Below are positions 7,919 to 16,663 of a DNA stretch of 64,000 nucleotides, one piece after another. The DNA is from Pseudomonas vancouverensis (GTDB lineage: Bacteria; Pseudomonadota; Gammaproteobacteria; Pseudomonadales; Pseudomonadaceae). Below the pieces are notes generated by a model. That model worked only from the letters and a program-made list of their open reading frames with translations, was not told the origin of the DNA and made no database searches. Position numbers and translations under genes: made by a program. Where the stretch lies: positions 62,001 to 126,000 of the forward strand of contig NZ_RRZK01000002.1 in NCBI RefSeq assembly GCF_004348895.1, read 5' to 3'. Every line of letters begins with the position of its first letter. The first letter of the stretch is position 1.

Positions 7919-9097
7919 ATGTTGCTCAATCTGTTCAATGAAATGCGCGCAGCCAAGGTGCCGGTCTCGGTGCGCGAGCTGCTGGACCTGATCAACGCGC
8001 TCAAGCAGCGCGTGACCTTCGCCGACATGGACGAGTTCTATTACCTGTCCCGGGCGATCCTGGTGAAGGACGAGCGGCATTTCGACAAGTTCGACCGGGC
8101 CTTCGGCGCCTACTTCAATGGCCTGGAGAAGCTGGACGATCACCTGCAGGCCTTGATTCCGGAAGACTGGTTGCGCAAGGAGTTCGAACGTTCGCTGACC
8201 GACGAAGAACGCGCGGCCATTCAGTCCCTGGGCGGCCTGGACAAGCTGATCGAAGAGTTCAAGAAGCGCCTCGAAGAGCAAAAGGAACGCCACGCCGGCG
8301 GCAACAAGTGGATCGGCACCGGCGGCACCAGCCCGTTCGGCTCCGGTGGGTTCAACCCGGAAGGCATTCGCGTCGGCGATGCCGGCAAGCGCCAAGGCCG
8401 AGCGGCCAAGGTCTGGGATCAACGGGAATACAAGAACCTCGACGATTCGGTGGAGTTGGGCACGCGCAACATCAAGGTCGCCCTGCGTCGCTTGCGCAAG
8501 TTTGCCCGTCAGGGTGCGGCCGAAGAGCTGGACATCGACGGCACCATCGATCACACCGCCAAAGACGCCGGCTTGCTCAACATCCAGATGCGTCCGGAGC
8601 GCCGTAACACCGTCAAGTTGCTGTTGCTGTTCGACATCGGTGGCTCGATGGACGCCCATGTGAAGATTTGCGAGGAGTTGTTCTCGGCCTGCAAGACCGA
8701 GTTCAAGCACCTGGAGTACTTCTATTTCCACAATTTCATTTATGAATCGGTGTGGAAGAACAACATGCGTCGCACCTCCGAACGCACCTCGACCATGGAC
8801 CTGCTGCACAAGTATGGCGCCGACTACAAAGTGATCTTCATCGGGGACGCCGCCATGGCTCCCTATGAAATCACCCAGCCGGGCGGCAGCGTCGAGCACT
8901 GGAACGAAGAAGCCGGTTACGTGTGGATGCAGCGTTTCAAGGAGAAGTACAAGAAGCTCATCTGGATCAACCCGTACCCGAAAGACACCTGGGGCTACAC
9001 CTCATCGACCAATATCGTGCGTGATTTGATCGAGGACCAGATGTATCCGCTGACCCTGCGCGGGTTGGAGGAAGGGATGCGGTTTTTGTCCAAGTAA
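7919..9097 (+). CDS. VWA domain protein of the CoxE/YehP type, partner of MoxR
   Basis: A 392-residue cytoplasmic protein. The N-terminal 200 residues are helical and charged, with a glycine-rich stretch GGNKWIGTGGTSPFGSGGFN; the C-terminal part is a von Willebrand A domain starting KLLLLFDIGGSMDAHVKICE. The metal-ion site is D-I-G-G-S instead of the classical D-x-S-x-S, so the first serine is a glycine. Such proteins pair with MoxR ATPases; CoxE helps insert the metal centre of CO dehydrogenase in other bacteria. Here it forms a two-gene operon with the ATPase gene. A REP pair follows the stop. Confidence 0.9.
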   Translation: MLLNLFNEMRAAKVPVSVRELLDLINALKQRVTFADMDEFYYLSRAILVKDERHFDKFDRAFGAYFNGLEKLDDHLQALIPEDWLRKEFERSLTDEERAAIQSLGGLDKLIEEFKKRLEEQKERHAGGNKWIGTGGTSPFGSGGFNPEGIRVGDAGKRQGRAAKVWDQREYKNLDDSVELGTRNIKVALRRLRKFARQGAAEELDIDGTIDHTAKDAGLLNIQMRPERRNTVKLLLLFDIGGSMDAHVKICEELFSACKTEFKHLEYFYFHNFIYESVWKNNMRRTSERTSTMDLLHKYGADYKVIFIGDAAMAPYEITQPGGSVEHWNEEAGYVWMQRFKEKYKKLIWINPYPKDTWGYTSSTNIVRDLIEDQMYPLTLRGLEEGMRFLSK

Positions 9098-9118
9098 TTG
9101 CAGTGTCTGGTCTGACGT

Positions 9119-9211
9119 CATCGCGAGCAAGCTCGCTCCACAGGGTTTAACGGTTGATCACAACAACTGTGAGCAACAGCGATCCTTGTGGGAGCGAGCC
9201 TGCTCGCGATG
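9119..9211. repeat. Paired inverted REP elements (REPIN-like)
   Basis: Two copies of a short palindromic unit face each other: CATCGCGAGCAAGCTCGCTC at 9119-9138 (then CACAGG) and its near reverse complement GGGAGCGAGCCTGCTCGCGA near 9190-9209. About 40 nt separate them. The same core recurs at 22712 and 37172, so this is a dispersed family. Confidence 0.85.
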
Positions 9212-9214
9212 CTC

Positions 9215-10141
9215 TTAGCGGCTCAAAAATCGCTGCAAATATTCGATATGCTCCCGGTGCGCCACTTCCTGCACCACCGGCCTTAACTTCACCTGCGCCT
9301 CCGGCAGGCACTGTGCCAATCGCGCCAGCGCCAGTGGCGTCAAAGCCCCCAATCGCGGATAGCCGCCAATGGTCTGCCGATCATTGAGCAACACGATCGG
9401 CTGCCCGTCCGGTGGCACCTGCACCGCCCCCAGCGGAATACCCTCGGAAATCATCGGCTTGCCCTGGTACAGCAACGCAGGGCCCAGCAGGCGAATGCCC
9501 ATACGGTCGGCACGACTGTCGAGGCGCCAATCACTGTAAAAGGCATCGAACAGGCTTTGCCCGCTGAACTCGCCGATCTGGGCACCCAGCACCAGGTCCA
9601 GCAACACATTGCCCTTAAAGTCCGGCACTTGATCAACGGAAAGCTCCCGCAGCAGGACCAGCGCACTGCCGGAATAACGCAATCGCTCGTCTTTGCCCAA
9701 AGCGAGGCCCATGCCGCTCAATCCGCCCAGCTCCTCGCGAACCACTGTCGAACAACTGCCCAGTACTTTTGCCGCATCAAAGCCACCGGGCGCCGCCAGA
9801 TAAGTTCGTGCGCCGGATAACGGCTGGGTGAACTGCAAGCGCTGGCCCTTGCACAGCCTGAAACTGCGCCAAGGTGCCAATGGCTTGCCATCCACCCGTG
9901 CATCCAGATCCGCGCCGGCCAGGGCCAGCACACAATCGTCCTCGGCCAGCACACTGAAACCGCCCAGGGTGATTTCGATCACCGGCGCATCCAGTTGATT
10001 GCCCAACAGCCAATTGGCCCAGGACATCGATCGCCAGTCCGCCGCACCGCCCTGGGTGACGCCGAGATGGCGCACGCCGAACCGGCCAGCGTCCTGCAGC
10101 TGACACAGCGGCGTACTTGCCTCGATCATCAGTTGGCTCAT
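9215..10141 (-). CDS. pxpC: 5-oxoprolinase subunit PxpC (biotin-dependent carboxyltransferase/KipA family)
   Basis: A 308-residue member of the AHS2/KipA family with landmarks QDAGRFGVRHLGVTQGGAAD near the start and GAVQVPPDGQPIVLLNDRQT with GGYPRLG near the end. With PxpA and PxpB it forms the prokaryotic ATP-dependent 5-oxoprolinase, which opens the damage product 5-oxoproline to glutamate. It is the last gene of the pxpABC operon and its ATG overlaps the pxpB stop by 4 nt, indicating translational coupling. The complete three-gene set makes this call firmer than for an isolated KipA homologue. Confidence 0.92.
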   Translation of the reverse strand: MSQLMIEASTPLCQLQDAGRFGVRHLGVTQGGAADWRSMSWANWLLGNQLDAPVIEITLGGFSVLAEDDCVLALAGADLDARVDGKPLAPWRSFRLCKGQRLQFTQPLSGARTYLAAPGGFDAAKVLGSCSTVVREELGGLSGMGLALGKDERLRYSGSALVLLRELSVDQVPDFKGNVLLDLVLGAQIGEFSGQSLFDAFYSDWRLDSRADRMGIRLLGPALLYQGKPMISEGIPLGAVQVPPDGQPIVLLNDRQTIGGYPRLGALTPLALARLAQCLPEAQVKLRPVVQEVAHREHIEYLQRFLSR

Positions 10142-10842
10142 GCCTGGGCCTCCAGCGGCGAGTCGTCACCCCCTAGACGGATGAACTCGGCATGACTGAC
10201 CGCCTCGAAGCGAACCCTGTCGCCTGGCTGCATCAGGCTGTAGCCGTCGCGCTCGCGGTCAAAGAGCCTGGCCGGGGTGCGGCCGATCAGGTTCCAGCCT
10301 CCGGGGGATACCGCTGGGTAGGCCGCGGTTTGTCGCTCGGCAATGCCGACACTGCCGGCGGCGACTTTCTTGCGCGGGGTGCTCAGGCGTGGCGCAGCAA
10401 GCACCTCATCCACCAGCCCCATGAACGCAAATCCGGGCGCAAAACCCAGGGCAAACACCTGATACTCCCGCCCGCTGTGACGCCGAATCACCTCCTCCAC
10501 CGCCAGCCCGCTGCGTTGCGACAGCAAGCTCAGTTCCGGCCCGACGCTCAGGTCGTACCACACTGGCAGCGTATGGCGGGTCCCGCGCGCATGGGCATTG
10601 GGCGACAGGTCGACCAGCGCTTGCGCAATCAGATCCCGAGCCTGGGCCGGGGTCAGCGCGCGGAGGTCGTATTGCAACATCAAGGTGGTGTAGGACGGCA
10701 CCAGATCAATCAGATGACCGGCAAACACCTGGCGCAGGCTTGCGCTGGCGGCCAGCAGCCACGGCATGTTGGTTTCGGCGATCTCATCGAACAGACGCAC
10801 CATCAGGCAATCCAGCGCCACCACTTCGACTCTTGGATTCAT
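10138..10842 (-). CDS. pxpB: 5-oxoprolinase subunit PxpB (KipI/AHS1 family)
   Basis: A 234-residue AHS1-family protein. Key stretches are [40 protein letters not shown] and [20 protein letters not shown], all conserved in PxpB/KipI. It is a subunit of 5-oxoprolinase together with PxpA and PxpC; Bacillus KipI also inhibits a sporulation kinase, which is not relevant here. The gene overlaps both pxpA (4 nt) and pxpC (4 nt), a compact coupled operon. Confidence 0.92.
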   Translation of the reverse strand: MNPRVEVVALDCLMVRLFDEIAETNMPWLLAASASLRQVFAGHLIDLVPSYTTLMLQYDLRALTPAQARDLIAQALVDLSPNAHARGTRHTLPVWYDLSVGPELSLLSQRSGLAVEEVIRRHSGREYQVFALGFAPGFAFMGLVDEVLAAPRLSTPRKKVAAGSVGIAERQTAAYPAVSPGGWNLIGRTPARLFDRERDGYSLMQPGDRVRFEAVSHAEFIRLGGDDSPLEAQA

Positions 10843-11591
10843 GCTGCGCTCAGACGGCTCAGGGCTTCACGGATTCGTTGCACGGCCGCCACTGAGCTGG
10901 CGTTGTCGCCGTGCACGCAGAGGGTATTGGCTTGCAGACGCAAGGCGCTGCCATCGCTGGCGATCAGGTTTTCGCCACGGGCGATGGTCAGGGCCTGCTC
11001 GATGACGATCTCGGTATCGTGGTGCACCGCCCCCGGCAGTTGTCGTGACACCAGCCGGCCAGCGCTGTCATAGGCCCGGTCAGCGAAAGCTTCGAACCAC
11101 AGGGTCACGCCGTATTCATCACCCAGTTGTTGGGCGGCGCTGTTGTCACGGGTCGCCATCAGCATCAGCGGCAAGCTGCGATCATAGGCGGCCACCGCCT
11201 GCAGCACCGCGCGCAATTGCGCGGGGTTGGCCATCATGTCGTTGTACATCGCACCGTGGGGTTTGACGTAACTGACCCGGCCACCCTGTGCCCGGCAGAT
11301 ACCGTCGAGGGCGCCGATCTGGTAATGCAGGATGTCCTGAAGCTCCTGGGCGCTGTAGGCCATGGAGCGACGGCCGAACCCCACCAGGTCCTGATAGGCC
11401 GGATGAGCCCCGACCTTCACACCATGGCTCAACGCCAGGCTGACAGTCTTGCGCATGATGCTCGGGTCACCGGCATGGAAGCCGCAGGCAATGTTGGCGC
11501 AATCGATGAACGGCATGACCTCGGCATCCAGACCCATGGTCCAGCTGCCGAAGCTTTCGCCAATGTCGCAATTCAGTAGCAGGCGGCTCAC
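10839..11591 (-). CDS. pxpA: 5-oxoprolinase subunit PxpA (LamB/YcsF family)
   Basis: A 250-residue LamB/YcsF protein beginning [19 protein letters not shown] and containing [20 protein letters not shown] and [17 protein letters not shown], the family's diagnostic metal/substrate-site segments. It is the first gene of pxpABC. I chose the GTG at 11591, which has GGAG 8 nt upstream and gives the family's normal N-terminus; the open frame extends 12 codons further without support. The operon recycles 5-oxoproline formed spontaneously from glutamine and glutamate. Confidence 0.92.
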   Translation of the reverse strand: MSRLLLNCDIGESFGSWTMGLDAEVMPFIDCANIACGFHAGDPSIMRKTVSLALSHGVKVGAHPAYQDLVGFGRRSMAYSAQELQDILHYQIGALDGICRAQGGRVSYVKPHGAMYNDMMANPAQLRAVLQAVAAYDRSLPLMLMATRDNSAAQQLGDEYGVTLWFEAFADRAYDSAGRLVSRQLPGAVHHDTEIVIEQALTIARGENLIASDGSALRLQANTLCVHGDNASSVAAVQRIREALSRLSAA

Positions 11592-11649
11592 GGTGAACAC
11601 TCCTGTAGGCGTTAATCGGCAGGCCACACTGAAGTGTCATACACCCCAG

Positions 11650-12192
11650 TCAGAGACCGCGCAAATCCCGCTCTTCAATCGGCCGGCTCTGGCGCAGGCG
11701 CTTGCCGCCCAATACCACCCAGTCGATCAGGCGGTACAGGCACTCAAGGCCGAACGAGAGCAGCAAGGCGCCGCTCATGCCCCAGATCATCGCCTCCGGT
11801 GTCAGCAGGATCTGGTAGCTGTAGCCATTCCAGGTTTCCTTGCGGATGTCCGGGTCGGCGGCGAGCACCACTTGCAGCACGCGGATGTACCAGGGGCCTT
11901 GCATCGCCTGGAATTGCTTGTCCAGCGCCAGTTGGCGAGTCAGCAGGTTGCTCAGGCTGTCGGCGTCGCTGCGAAAGATCGGGTCTTCGCTGGCGCGGTA
12001 ATGAGCGACCAACGCCTGCATATCGCCCTTGAAGAACTGATTGGCCGTGCCCTGGAATCCGCTCAGGCTGGCCTGGGCTTCAATCAGGTGCGCCTCGACC
12101 CGCTTGGCGTAATCGTTGATGAACCCCGGCACCTGGACACCGATCAACAGGCCCGCCGCAAACAACACCAGCCGTAGGTAACTGAGCAACAT
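11650..12192 (-). CDS. DUF2937 family membrane protein
   Basis: A 180-residue protein with an N-terminal hydrophobic segment (LLSYLRLVLFAAGLLIGVQV), a central helical region of about 85 residues (VEAHLIEAQASLSGFQGTAN and following) and a C-terminal membrane segment (MIWGMSGALLLSFGLECLYR). This topology and the FINDYAKRVEAH start are those of DUF2937 proteins found in many gammaproteobacteria. Two membrane helices enclosing a soluble helical domain suggest a periplasmic loop. No function is known. It lies 12 nt downstream of the glutamine amidotransferase gene, so they are probably co-transcribed. Confidence 0.75.
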   Translation of the reverse strand: MLLSYLRLVLFAAGLLIGVQVPGFINDYAKRVEAHLIEAQASLSGFQGTANQFFKGDMQALVAHYRASEDPIFRSDADSLSNLLTRQLALDKQFQAMQGPWYIRVLQVVLAADPDIRKETWNGYSYQILLTPEAMIWGMSGALLLSFGLECLYRLIDWVVLGGKRLRQSRPIEERDLRGL

Positions 12193-12204
12193 GGAGTCGG
12201 ATCC

Positions 12205-12981
12205 TTATTCGGTAGTGCCTTGGCGGACGCATTCGCCGCGTCGCCACAGGCTCCATTGACCCGGTTGGTAGCGGGTCCAGGTTTCGTTTTCGGTCAGAGG
12301 TTCGGTGGCAATCACCGTCACCACGTCGTTGGGCGTGGTTTCGGCCTGGAAATCGACGATCACGTCGACATCTTTCAAGCGTGCCGGGCCAAAAGGTGCA
12401 CGCCGAGTGATTTGCGCGAGTTTGGTCGAGCAGTAGCAGAACAGCCAGTCGCCGTCGCTGAGCAGGCAGTTGAACACGCCTTTGCTGCGGTACTCGGCGC
12501 AGGCCGCGACCAGATCCGGCAGCAGCTCTTCGACTTCGACAGGCTCGGGGAAGGCCGTGCGTACGCGGTTGAGCAAGTCGCAGAAGGCGGCTTCGCTGTC
12601 GGTGTCACCGACCGGGCGGTAGAAACTGGTCGCGGGCTGGAAGTCCGCCAACTGGCCGTTGTGTGCGAAACACCAGTTGCGGCCCCACAACTCGCGGATA
12701 AAGGGATGAGTATTGGACAGGCAGACCTTGCCGACGTTGGCCTGGCGAATGTGACCGATCACCACTTCGCTCTTGATCGGGTAGCGCTGCACCAGGTTGG
12801 CGACTTCCGACTCGCAACTCGCGGCCGGGTCCTGGAACAATCGCAAACCCCGCCCTTCATAGAAGGCGATGCCCCAGCCATCCCGATGCGGACCGGTACG
12901 CCCACCGCGCTGCATCAGCCCGGTGAAGCTGAACACGATATCGGTCGGGACATTGGCGCTCATGCCCAATAACTCACACAT
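12205..12981 (-). CDS. Class II glutamine amidotransferase (YafJ-like)
   Basis: A 258-residue Ntn-hydrolase. I chose the ATG at 12981 because it places Cys at position 2 ([19 protein letters not shown]), the catalytic nucleophile exposed after Met removal. Other family features are [44 protein letters not shown] with NGQL, and DTDSEAAFC. These proteins release ammonia from glutamine, but stand-alone YafJ-type members have no assigned acceptor. The downstream DUF2937 gene is probably in the same operon. Confidence 0.9.
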   Translation of the reverse strand: MCELLGMSANVPTDIVFSFTGLMQRGGRTGPHRDGWGIAFYEGRGLRLFQDPAASCESEVANLVQRYPIKSEVVIGHIRQANVGKVCLSNTHPFIRELWGRNWCFAHNGQLADFQPATSFYRPVGDTDSEAAFCDLLNRVRTAFPEPVEVEELLPDLVAACAEYRSKGVFNCLLSDGDWLFCYCSTKLAQITRRAPFGPARLKDVDVIVDFQAETTPNDVVTVIATEPLTENETWTRYQPGQWSLWRRGECVRQGTTE

Positions 12982-13014
12982 GCTCGGACTCTCGCTCAAT
13001 CGCAGGGGGCAAGG

Positions 13015-13503
13015 TTACAGACGCGGTTCGACTCGCATGCGTTGGGGATTGCTCGGCACCGGTGGGCGACCATAACGATCATCACCGGCACCGCCGAACG
13101 GTTGGTCGTCCTCACGCTCGTCGGCCTTGACCGCGGCTTTGGCGGCGGCCTCACGCTCCTTGCGGGCGTTGGCGGCGCGTTCGATGGGGAAGCGGATTGC
13201 CACCATTACCAGGTAAAGGCCGAATGCGATCATGCCGTACATGAACAAGTCGGAAATCGCCCGCCAGGCGTTATTGCCGACCTTGAACAGCAGATCCAGG
13301 GCGGTAATGGCGATCGCTGGCGCGACCTTGTCCTTGACCGGATCGATGATGGTCGGGCTGAACAGCAGCACGGCCATCGCCAGGCGCAGCGGCTCGCGCA
13401 GGTAACGCCACATCCAGCGGGTCAGGCGCATCCACACCAACAGGCAGCCCAAAGCGGCGAAGGCGTAGAGCCCCCAGGCGATCAGATAGTCGTTCTCGGT
13501 CAT
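13015..13503 (-). CDS. Small inner-membrane protein, function unknown
   Basis: About 162 residues. Hydrophobic segments are visible at YLIAWGLYAFAALGCLLVWM, LRLAMAVLLFSPTIIDPVKD and ISDLFMYGMIAFGLYLVMVA, so three or so membrane helices are likely. A charged cytoplasmic tail follows (ARKEREAAAKAAVKADERED) and ends proline- and arginine-rich. The start could be the ATG at 13503 or one three codons earlier at 13512; neither has a strong ribosome site. It lies 33 nt upstream of the amidotransferase gene on the same strand and could share its transcript. I do not recognise a family with a known role. Confidence 0.7.
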   Translation of the reverse strand: MTENDYLIAWGLYAFAALGCLLVWMRLTRWMWRYLREPLRLAMAVLLFSPTIIDPVKDKVAPAIAITALDLLFKVGNNAWRAISDLFMYGMIAFGLYLVMVAIRFPIERAANARKEREAAAKAAVKADEREDDQPFGGAGDDRYGRPPVPSNPQRMRVEPRL

Positions 13504-13625
13504 GGTGTCCATGGCAAGGCAGGCAAAGAGGCGCTTATGATAACGGCTTTTCGCCCATCAGGCTGCATCAAGACATAGATGCCCTGTGGCCGATCCCCAT
13601 TTCGTACACTGTTCGAGAATCTTTC

Positions 13626-15680
13626 ATGCCCCTACCCGCCAACAGTTGCGACGCCCCCATTGCCCACAAGGCTGAAGGTTCCGACCCCTATGCCTGGCTG
13701 CAAGAGCGCGATACAGACGCCGTGCTCGACTACCTCAAGGCGGAAAACAGCTATCAGGAAGCGCAAACCGCCGATCAGGCCGAACTGCGCGAAGCCCTGT
13801 TCCAGGAGATCAAGGGCCGGATTCTCGAAACCGACCTGTCCCTGCCCTCGCCATGGGGACCGTACCTGTATTACACCCGCACCACCGCCGGTGACGAATA
13901 TGCCCGACATTACCGCTGCCCGCGCCCGGCCGACGACAGCCTGACCCTCGACGAGAGCCGGGAGCAATTGCTGCTCGACCCGAACGAACTGGCCAATGGC
14001 GGGTTCTTTTCCCTCGGTGCCTTCAGCATCAGCCCTGACCATCAACGCCTGGCCTACAGCGTCGATTCAAGCGGTGACGAGATTTACACGCTGTTCGTGA
14101 AGGAATTGTCCGACGGCCGGGTCAGCGAACTGGCGTTTGATGACTGCGACGGCAGCATGACCTGGGCCAACGACAGCCTGACACTGTTCTTCGGCGAGCT
14201 GGACGACACCCATCGCCCGCACAAGCTGTATCGCTATCGCCTGGACGGCACGGCGGCCGAGGAAGTGTTCCACGAACCGGACGGGCGCTTCTTCCTGCAT
14301 TGCTACCGCTCGAGTTCCGAGCAGCAATTGCTGTTGTCCCTGGGCAGCAAGACCACCAGCGAAGTCTGGGTACTCGATGCATCGCAGCCGCAGCAGGCCT
14401 TCACCTGCCTGGCACCGCGGGTTGAGGATCACGAGTACGACGTCGACCACGGCATGCTCGACGGCCAGTGGACCTGGTTCATCCGCACCAATCGCGACGG
14501 TATCAACTTCGCCCTGTACACAGCCGTTGATACCGGTGTCGCGCCGACCGAAGCCGACTGGCAAAACCTGATTGCCCATCGCGACGAGGTCATGCTCGAC
14601 GGCATCAGTCTCAATATCCAGGCCATGACCTTGAGCTTGCGCATCGGCGGCCTGCCGATCATTGAAGTGCACCCCCAGGGGCTGGCGCCTTATCGCGTGC
14701 AACTGCCGGACGCGGCCTACAGCCTGCACGTGCAGAACAGTCTGGAATTCGAAAGCGAGCGCATTCGCCTGCGTTACGAGGCGTTGAACCGCCCGGCACA
14801 GATCCGTCAACTCGACCTGGCCAGTGGCGCGCAGCTCGTCCTCAAGGAAACCCCGGTGCTCGGCCCGTTCGACGCCGATGCCTACGTCAGCCAGCGTCTG
14901 TGGGCAACTTCGGCGGATGGCACCCAGGTGCCGATCAGCCTGGTGATCAAGCGCGAGTACCTCGGCAAGCCCGTGCCGCTGTACCTCTATGGTTACGGCG
15001 CCTACGGTGCCAGCCTCGACCCATGGTTTTCCCATGCGCGCCTGAGCCTGCTCGATCGCGGCATGGCCTTTGCCATCGCCCATGTGCGCGGCGGCGGCGA
15101 GTTGGGTGAAGCCTGGTACCGCGCCGGCAAGCAGGAACACAAACAGAACACCTTCACCGACTTCATCGCCTGCGCCGAACACCTGATCGCCAACGGCTTC
15201 ACCACGGCGCCGCAACTGGCCATCAGCGGTGGCAGTGCTGGCGGCTTGCTGATCGGTGCCGTGCTCAATCAGCGACCGGAGCTGTTCGGTGTCGCCATTG
15301 CCGAAGTACCGTTCGTCGATGCGCTCAACACCATGCTCGACCCGGACCTGCCCTTGACCATCACCGAATACGACGAGTGGGGCAACCCACAAGAGCCGGA
15401 CGTCTATGATCGGATCAAGGCCTACGCCCCGTACGAAAACGTCACTGCCCAGGCTTATCCACCGACCCTGGTCATCGCCGGCTACAACGACAGCCGAGTG
15501 CAGTACTGGGAAGCGGCCAAGTGGGTGGCGAAGTTGCGTGCAACGAAAACCGACAACAATCTGCTGCTGCTCAAGACTGAACTGGGAGCTGGCCACGGAG
15601 GGATGAGCGGTCGATATCAGGGATTGCGTGACGTAGCACTCGAATACGCCTTTCTGTTCAAGGTTTTGGGTATGGCCTGA
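13626..15680 (+). CDS. S9 family prolyl oligopeptidase / oligopeptidase B
   Basis: A 684-residue serine peptidase. The N-terminal region supplies the beta-propeller that restricts access to peptides, and the C-terminal alpha/beta-hydrolase domain carries the triad: Ser at about residue 536 in ISGGSAGGLLIG, Asp at about 621 in GYNDSRVQYWEAAK and His at about 657 in GAGHGGMSGRYQG. The segment LYGYGAYGASLDPWFSHARL followed by AHVRGGGELGEAWYRAGKQE matches oligopeptidase B, which cuts short peptides after basic residues. No signal peptide is seen, so it is cytoplasmic. The gene is divergent from the small membrane protein gene and monocistronic or co-transcribed with the CNB gene 127 nt downstream. 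Confidence 0.93.
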   Translation: MPLPANSCDAPIAHKAEGSDPYAWLQERDTDAVLDYLKAENSYQEAQTADQAELREALFQEIKGRILETDLSLPSPWGPYLYYTRTTAGDEYARHYRCPRPADDSLTLDESREQLLLDPNELANGGFFSLGAFSISPDHQRLAYSVDSSGDEIYTLFVKELSDGRVSELAFDDCDGSMTWANDSLTLFFGELDDTHRPHKLYRYRLDGTAAEEVFHEPDGRFFLHCYRSSSEQQLLLSLGSKTTSEVWVLDASQPQQAFTCLAPRVEDHEYDVDHGMLDGQWTWFIRTNRDGINFALYTAVDTGVAPTEADWQNLIAHRDEVMLDGISLNIQAMTLSLRIGGLPIIEVHPQGLAPYRVQLPDAAYSLHVQNSLEFESERIRLRYEALNRPAQIRQLDLASGAQLVLKETPVLGPFDADAYVSQRLWATSADGTQVPISLVIKREYLGKPVPLYLYGYGAYGASLDPWFSHARLSLLDRGMAFAIAHVRGGGELGEAWYRAGKQEHKQNTFTDFIACAEHLIANGFTTAPQLAISGGSAGGLLIGAVLNQRPELFGVAIAEVPFVDALNTMLDPDLPLTITEYDEWGNPQEPDVYDRIKAYAPYENVTAQAYPPTLVIAGYNDSRVQYWEAAKWVAKLRATKTDNNLLLLKTELGAGHGGMSGRYQGLRDVALEYAFLFKVLGMA

Positions 15681-15689
15681 GGAACTTGG

Positions 15690-15722
15690 CGCGGTGTGCC
15701 GGTCTTAATTCCGGACACCGCC
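15690..15722 (+). other. Stem-loop downstream of the S9 peptidase gene
   Basis: GCGGTGT-G-CCGG pairs with CCGG-ACACCGC across a short AT-rich loop, giving an 11-bp stem with one bulge. No T-tract follows, so it may protect the mRNA end or weakly attenuate transcription rather than act as a full terminator. Confidence 0.55.
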
Positions 15723-15807
15723 CGCCGATACAACGGCTGCCTCCCACATGGGATCGGCGGTGAATTCACATTCGAGTCAGCAACAAACATAAAAAGACCG
15801 TGACGAC

Positions 15808-16281
15808 ATGTCAGAACCGACCTTACTGAACAACGAAATTCGCGACTGGCTGATGGACTGCGGTCTGTTCAACCAGTTGCTGCCTGCGGACTTCGCCGCC
15901 GCTTCGGGCTACTTCAGCATCAGCAGCATTGCCCAGGGCGAAGAGATCTTCCAGGAAGGCGATGCCGGCAGCTTCATGTGCATCATCCACACCGGTCAGG
16001 TCGCCGTGCAGAAAACCACGGCCGATGGCCAGCGGGTGACCATTGCCACCCTGCGCAGCGGCCGCTCGTTCGGCGAAATGGCGGTGCTCGATGGCGAGCG
16101 ACGTTCGGCCAGTTGCGTGGCAGCCAGCCACTGCCAGTTGCTCAACCTGGGCAAGGACTCGCTGGAAAAGATGATCAACGACGCGCCGAAAATCGCCGCC
16201 AAGATCATCCGCGCCCTTGCCGTCTCCCTGTCGAAACGCTTGCGCATGGCCGACGGTCAGCTGCTTTCACAGCAGGTCTAA
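15808..16281 (+). CDS. Stand-alone cyclic-nucleotide-binding domain protein
   Basis: A 157-residue protein that is essentially one CNB domain. The beta-roll is seen at GEEIFQEGDAGSFMCIIHTG, and the phosphate-binding cassette RSFGEMAVLDGERRSASCVA retains the Glu and Arg that contact cAMP or cGMP, so ligand binding is plausible. There is no helix-turn-helix, kinase or channel, unlike Crp/Vfr. An output would need a partner protein. The neighbours are an S9 peptidase upstream and a convergent proline-rich exported protein whose stop overlaps its own by 4 nt. Confidence 0.88.
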   Translation: MSEPTLLNNEIRDWLMDCGLFNQLLPADFAAASGYFSISSIAQGEEIFQEGDAGSFMCIIHTGQVAVQKTTADGQRVTIATLRSGRSFGEMAVLDGERRSASCVAASHCQLLNLGKDSLEKMINDAPKIAAKIIRALAVSLSKRLRMADGQLLSQQV

Positions 16282-16568
16282 CCGCCGGGTGGTTTGGCTT
16301 TTGGCGGATTGGGTTCGAGCCCCGGCAAAGGTTGATCCTTGGTCGGTGGGGTCGGCATTTCGATCGGCACCAAGGGCGGTCCGCTGCTGCCGGGGCCGGC
16401 TTTCGGCAAAGGTGCGGGGCTGATTTGCGGATAAGGCGTTGGCGTCGCCGTACCCGGTGAGCCGGGTATCGGTGCCGGGCTCACCGGGATGGTTTGCAGC
16501 GGTTGGGCCAGCACTGCAGTTATCGGGAGCGCGGCCAGGGCAATGACCGTTAGAATGGTGCGCTTCAT
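16278..16568 (-). CDS. Small proline-rich exported protein
   Basis: A 96-residue protein with a signal peptide (MKRTILTVIALAALPITAVL, then A-Q as likely cleavage site) and a mature region about one third proline (TIPVSPAPIPGSPGTATPTP; PPTKDQPLPGLEPNPPKAKP). The mature part is almost certainly unstructured and would act as a periplasmic spacer or surface-associated peptide. No lipobox is present. I do not recognise a family. Its 3' end overlaps the convergent CNB gene by 4 nt. The signal peptide argues that the frame is real. Confidence 0.7.
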   Translation of the reverse strand: MKRTILTVIALAALPITAVLAQPLQTIPVSPAPIPGSPGTATPTPYPQISPAPLPKAGPGSSGPPLVPIEMPTPPTKDQPLPGLEPNPPKAKPPGG

Positions 16569-16663
16569 CAATGGCTCCGTTGGCCTTGTCGTCACCTTCA
16601 GGCTACTCCCAACCGCGTCCTTTTGCCTTCCCCTGTGCTGCCAATTTTCCTCAAGTGAGCCCC

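Noticed and set aside
7637..8899. 420-codon open frame opposite the MoxR/VWA genes
   Set aside because: Shadow; low-complexity composition (V, Q, E, L) typical of antisense frames and no start signal.
14067..15596. 509-codon open frame opposite the S9 peptidase gene
   Set aside because: Shadow of high GC at third codon positions; it lies wholly inside a gene with an intact catalytic triad.
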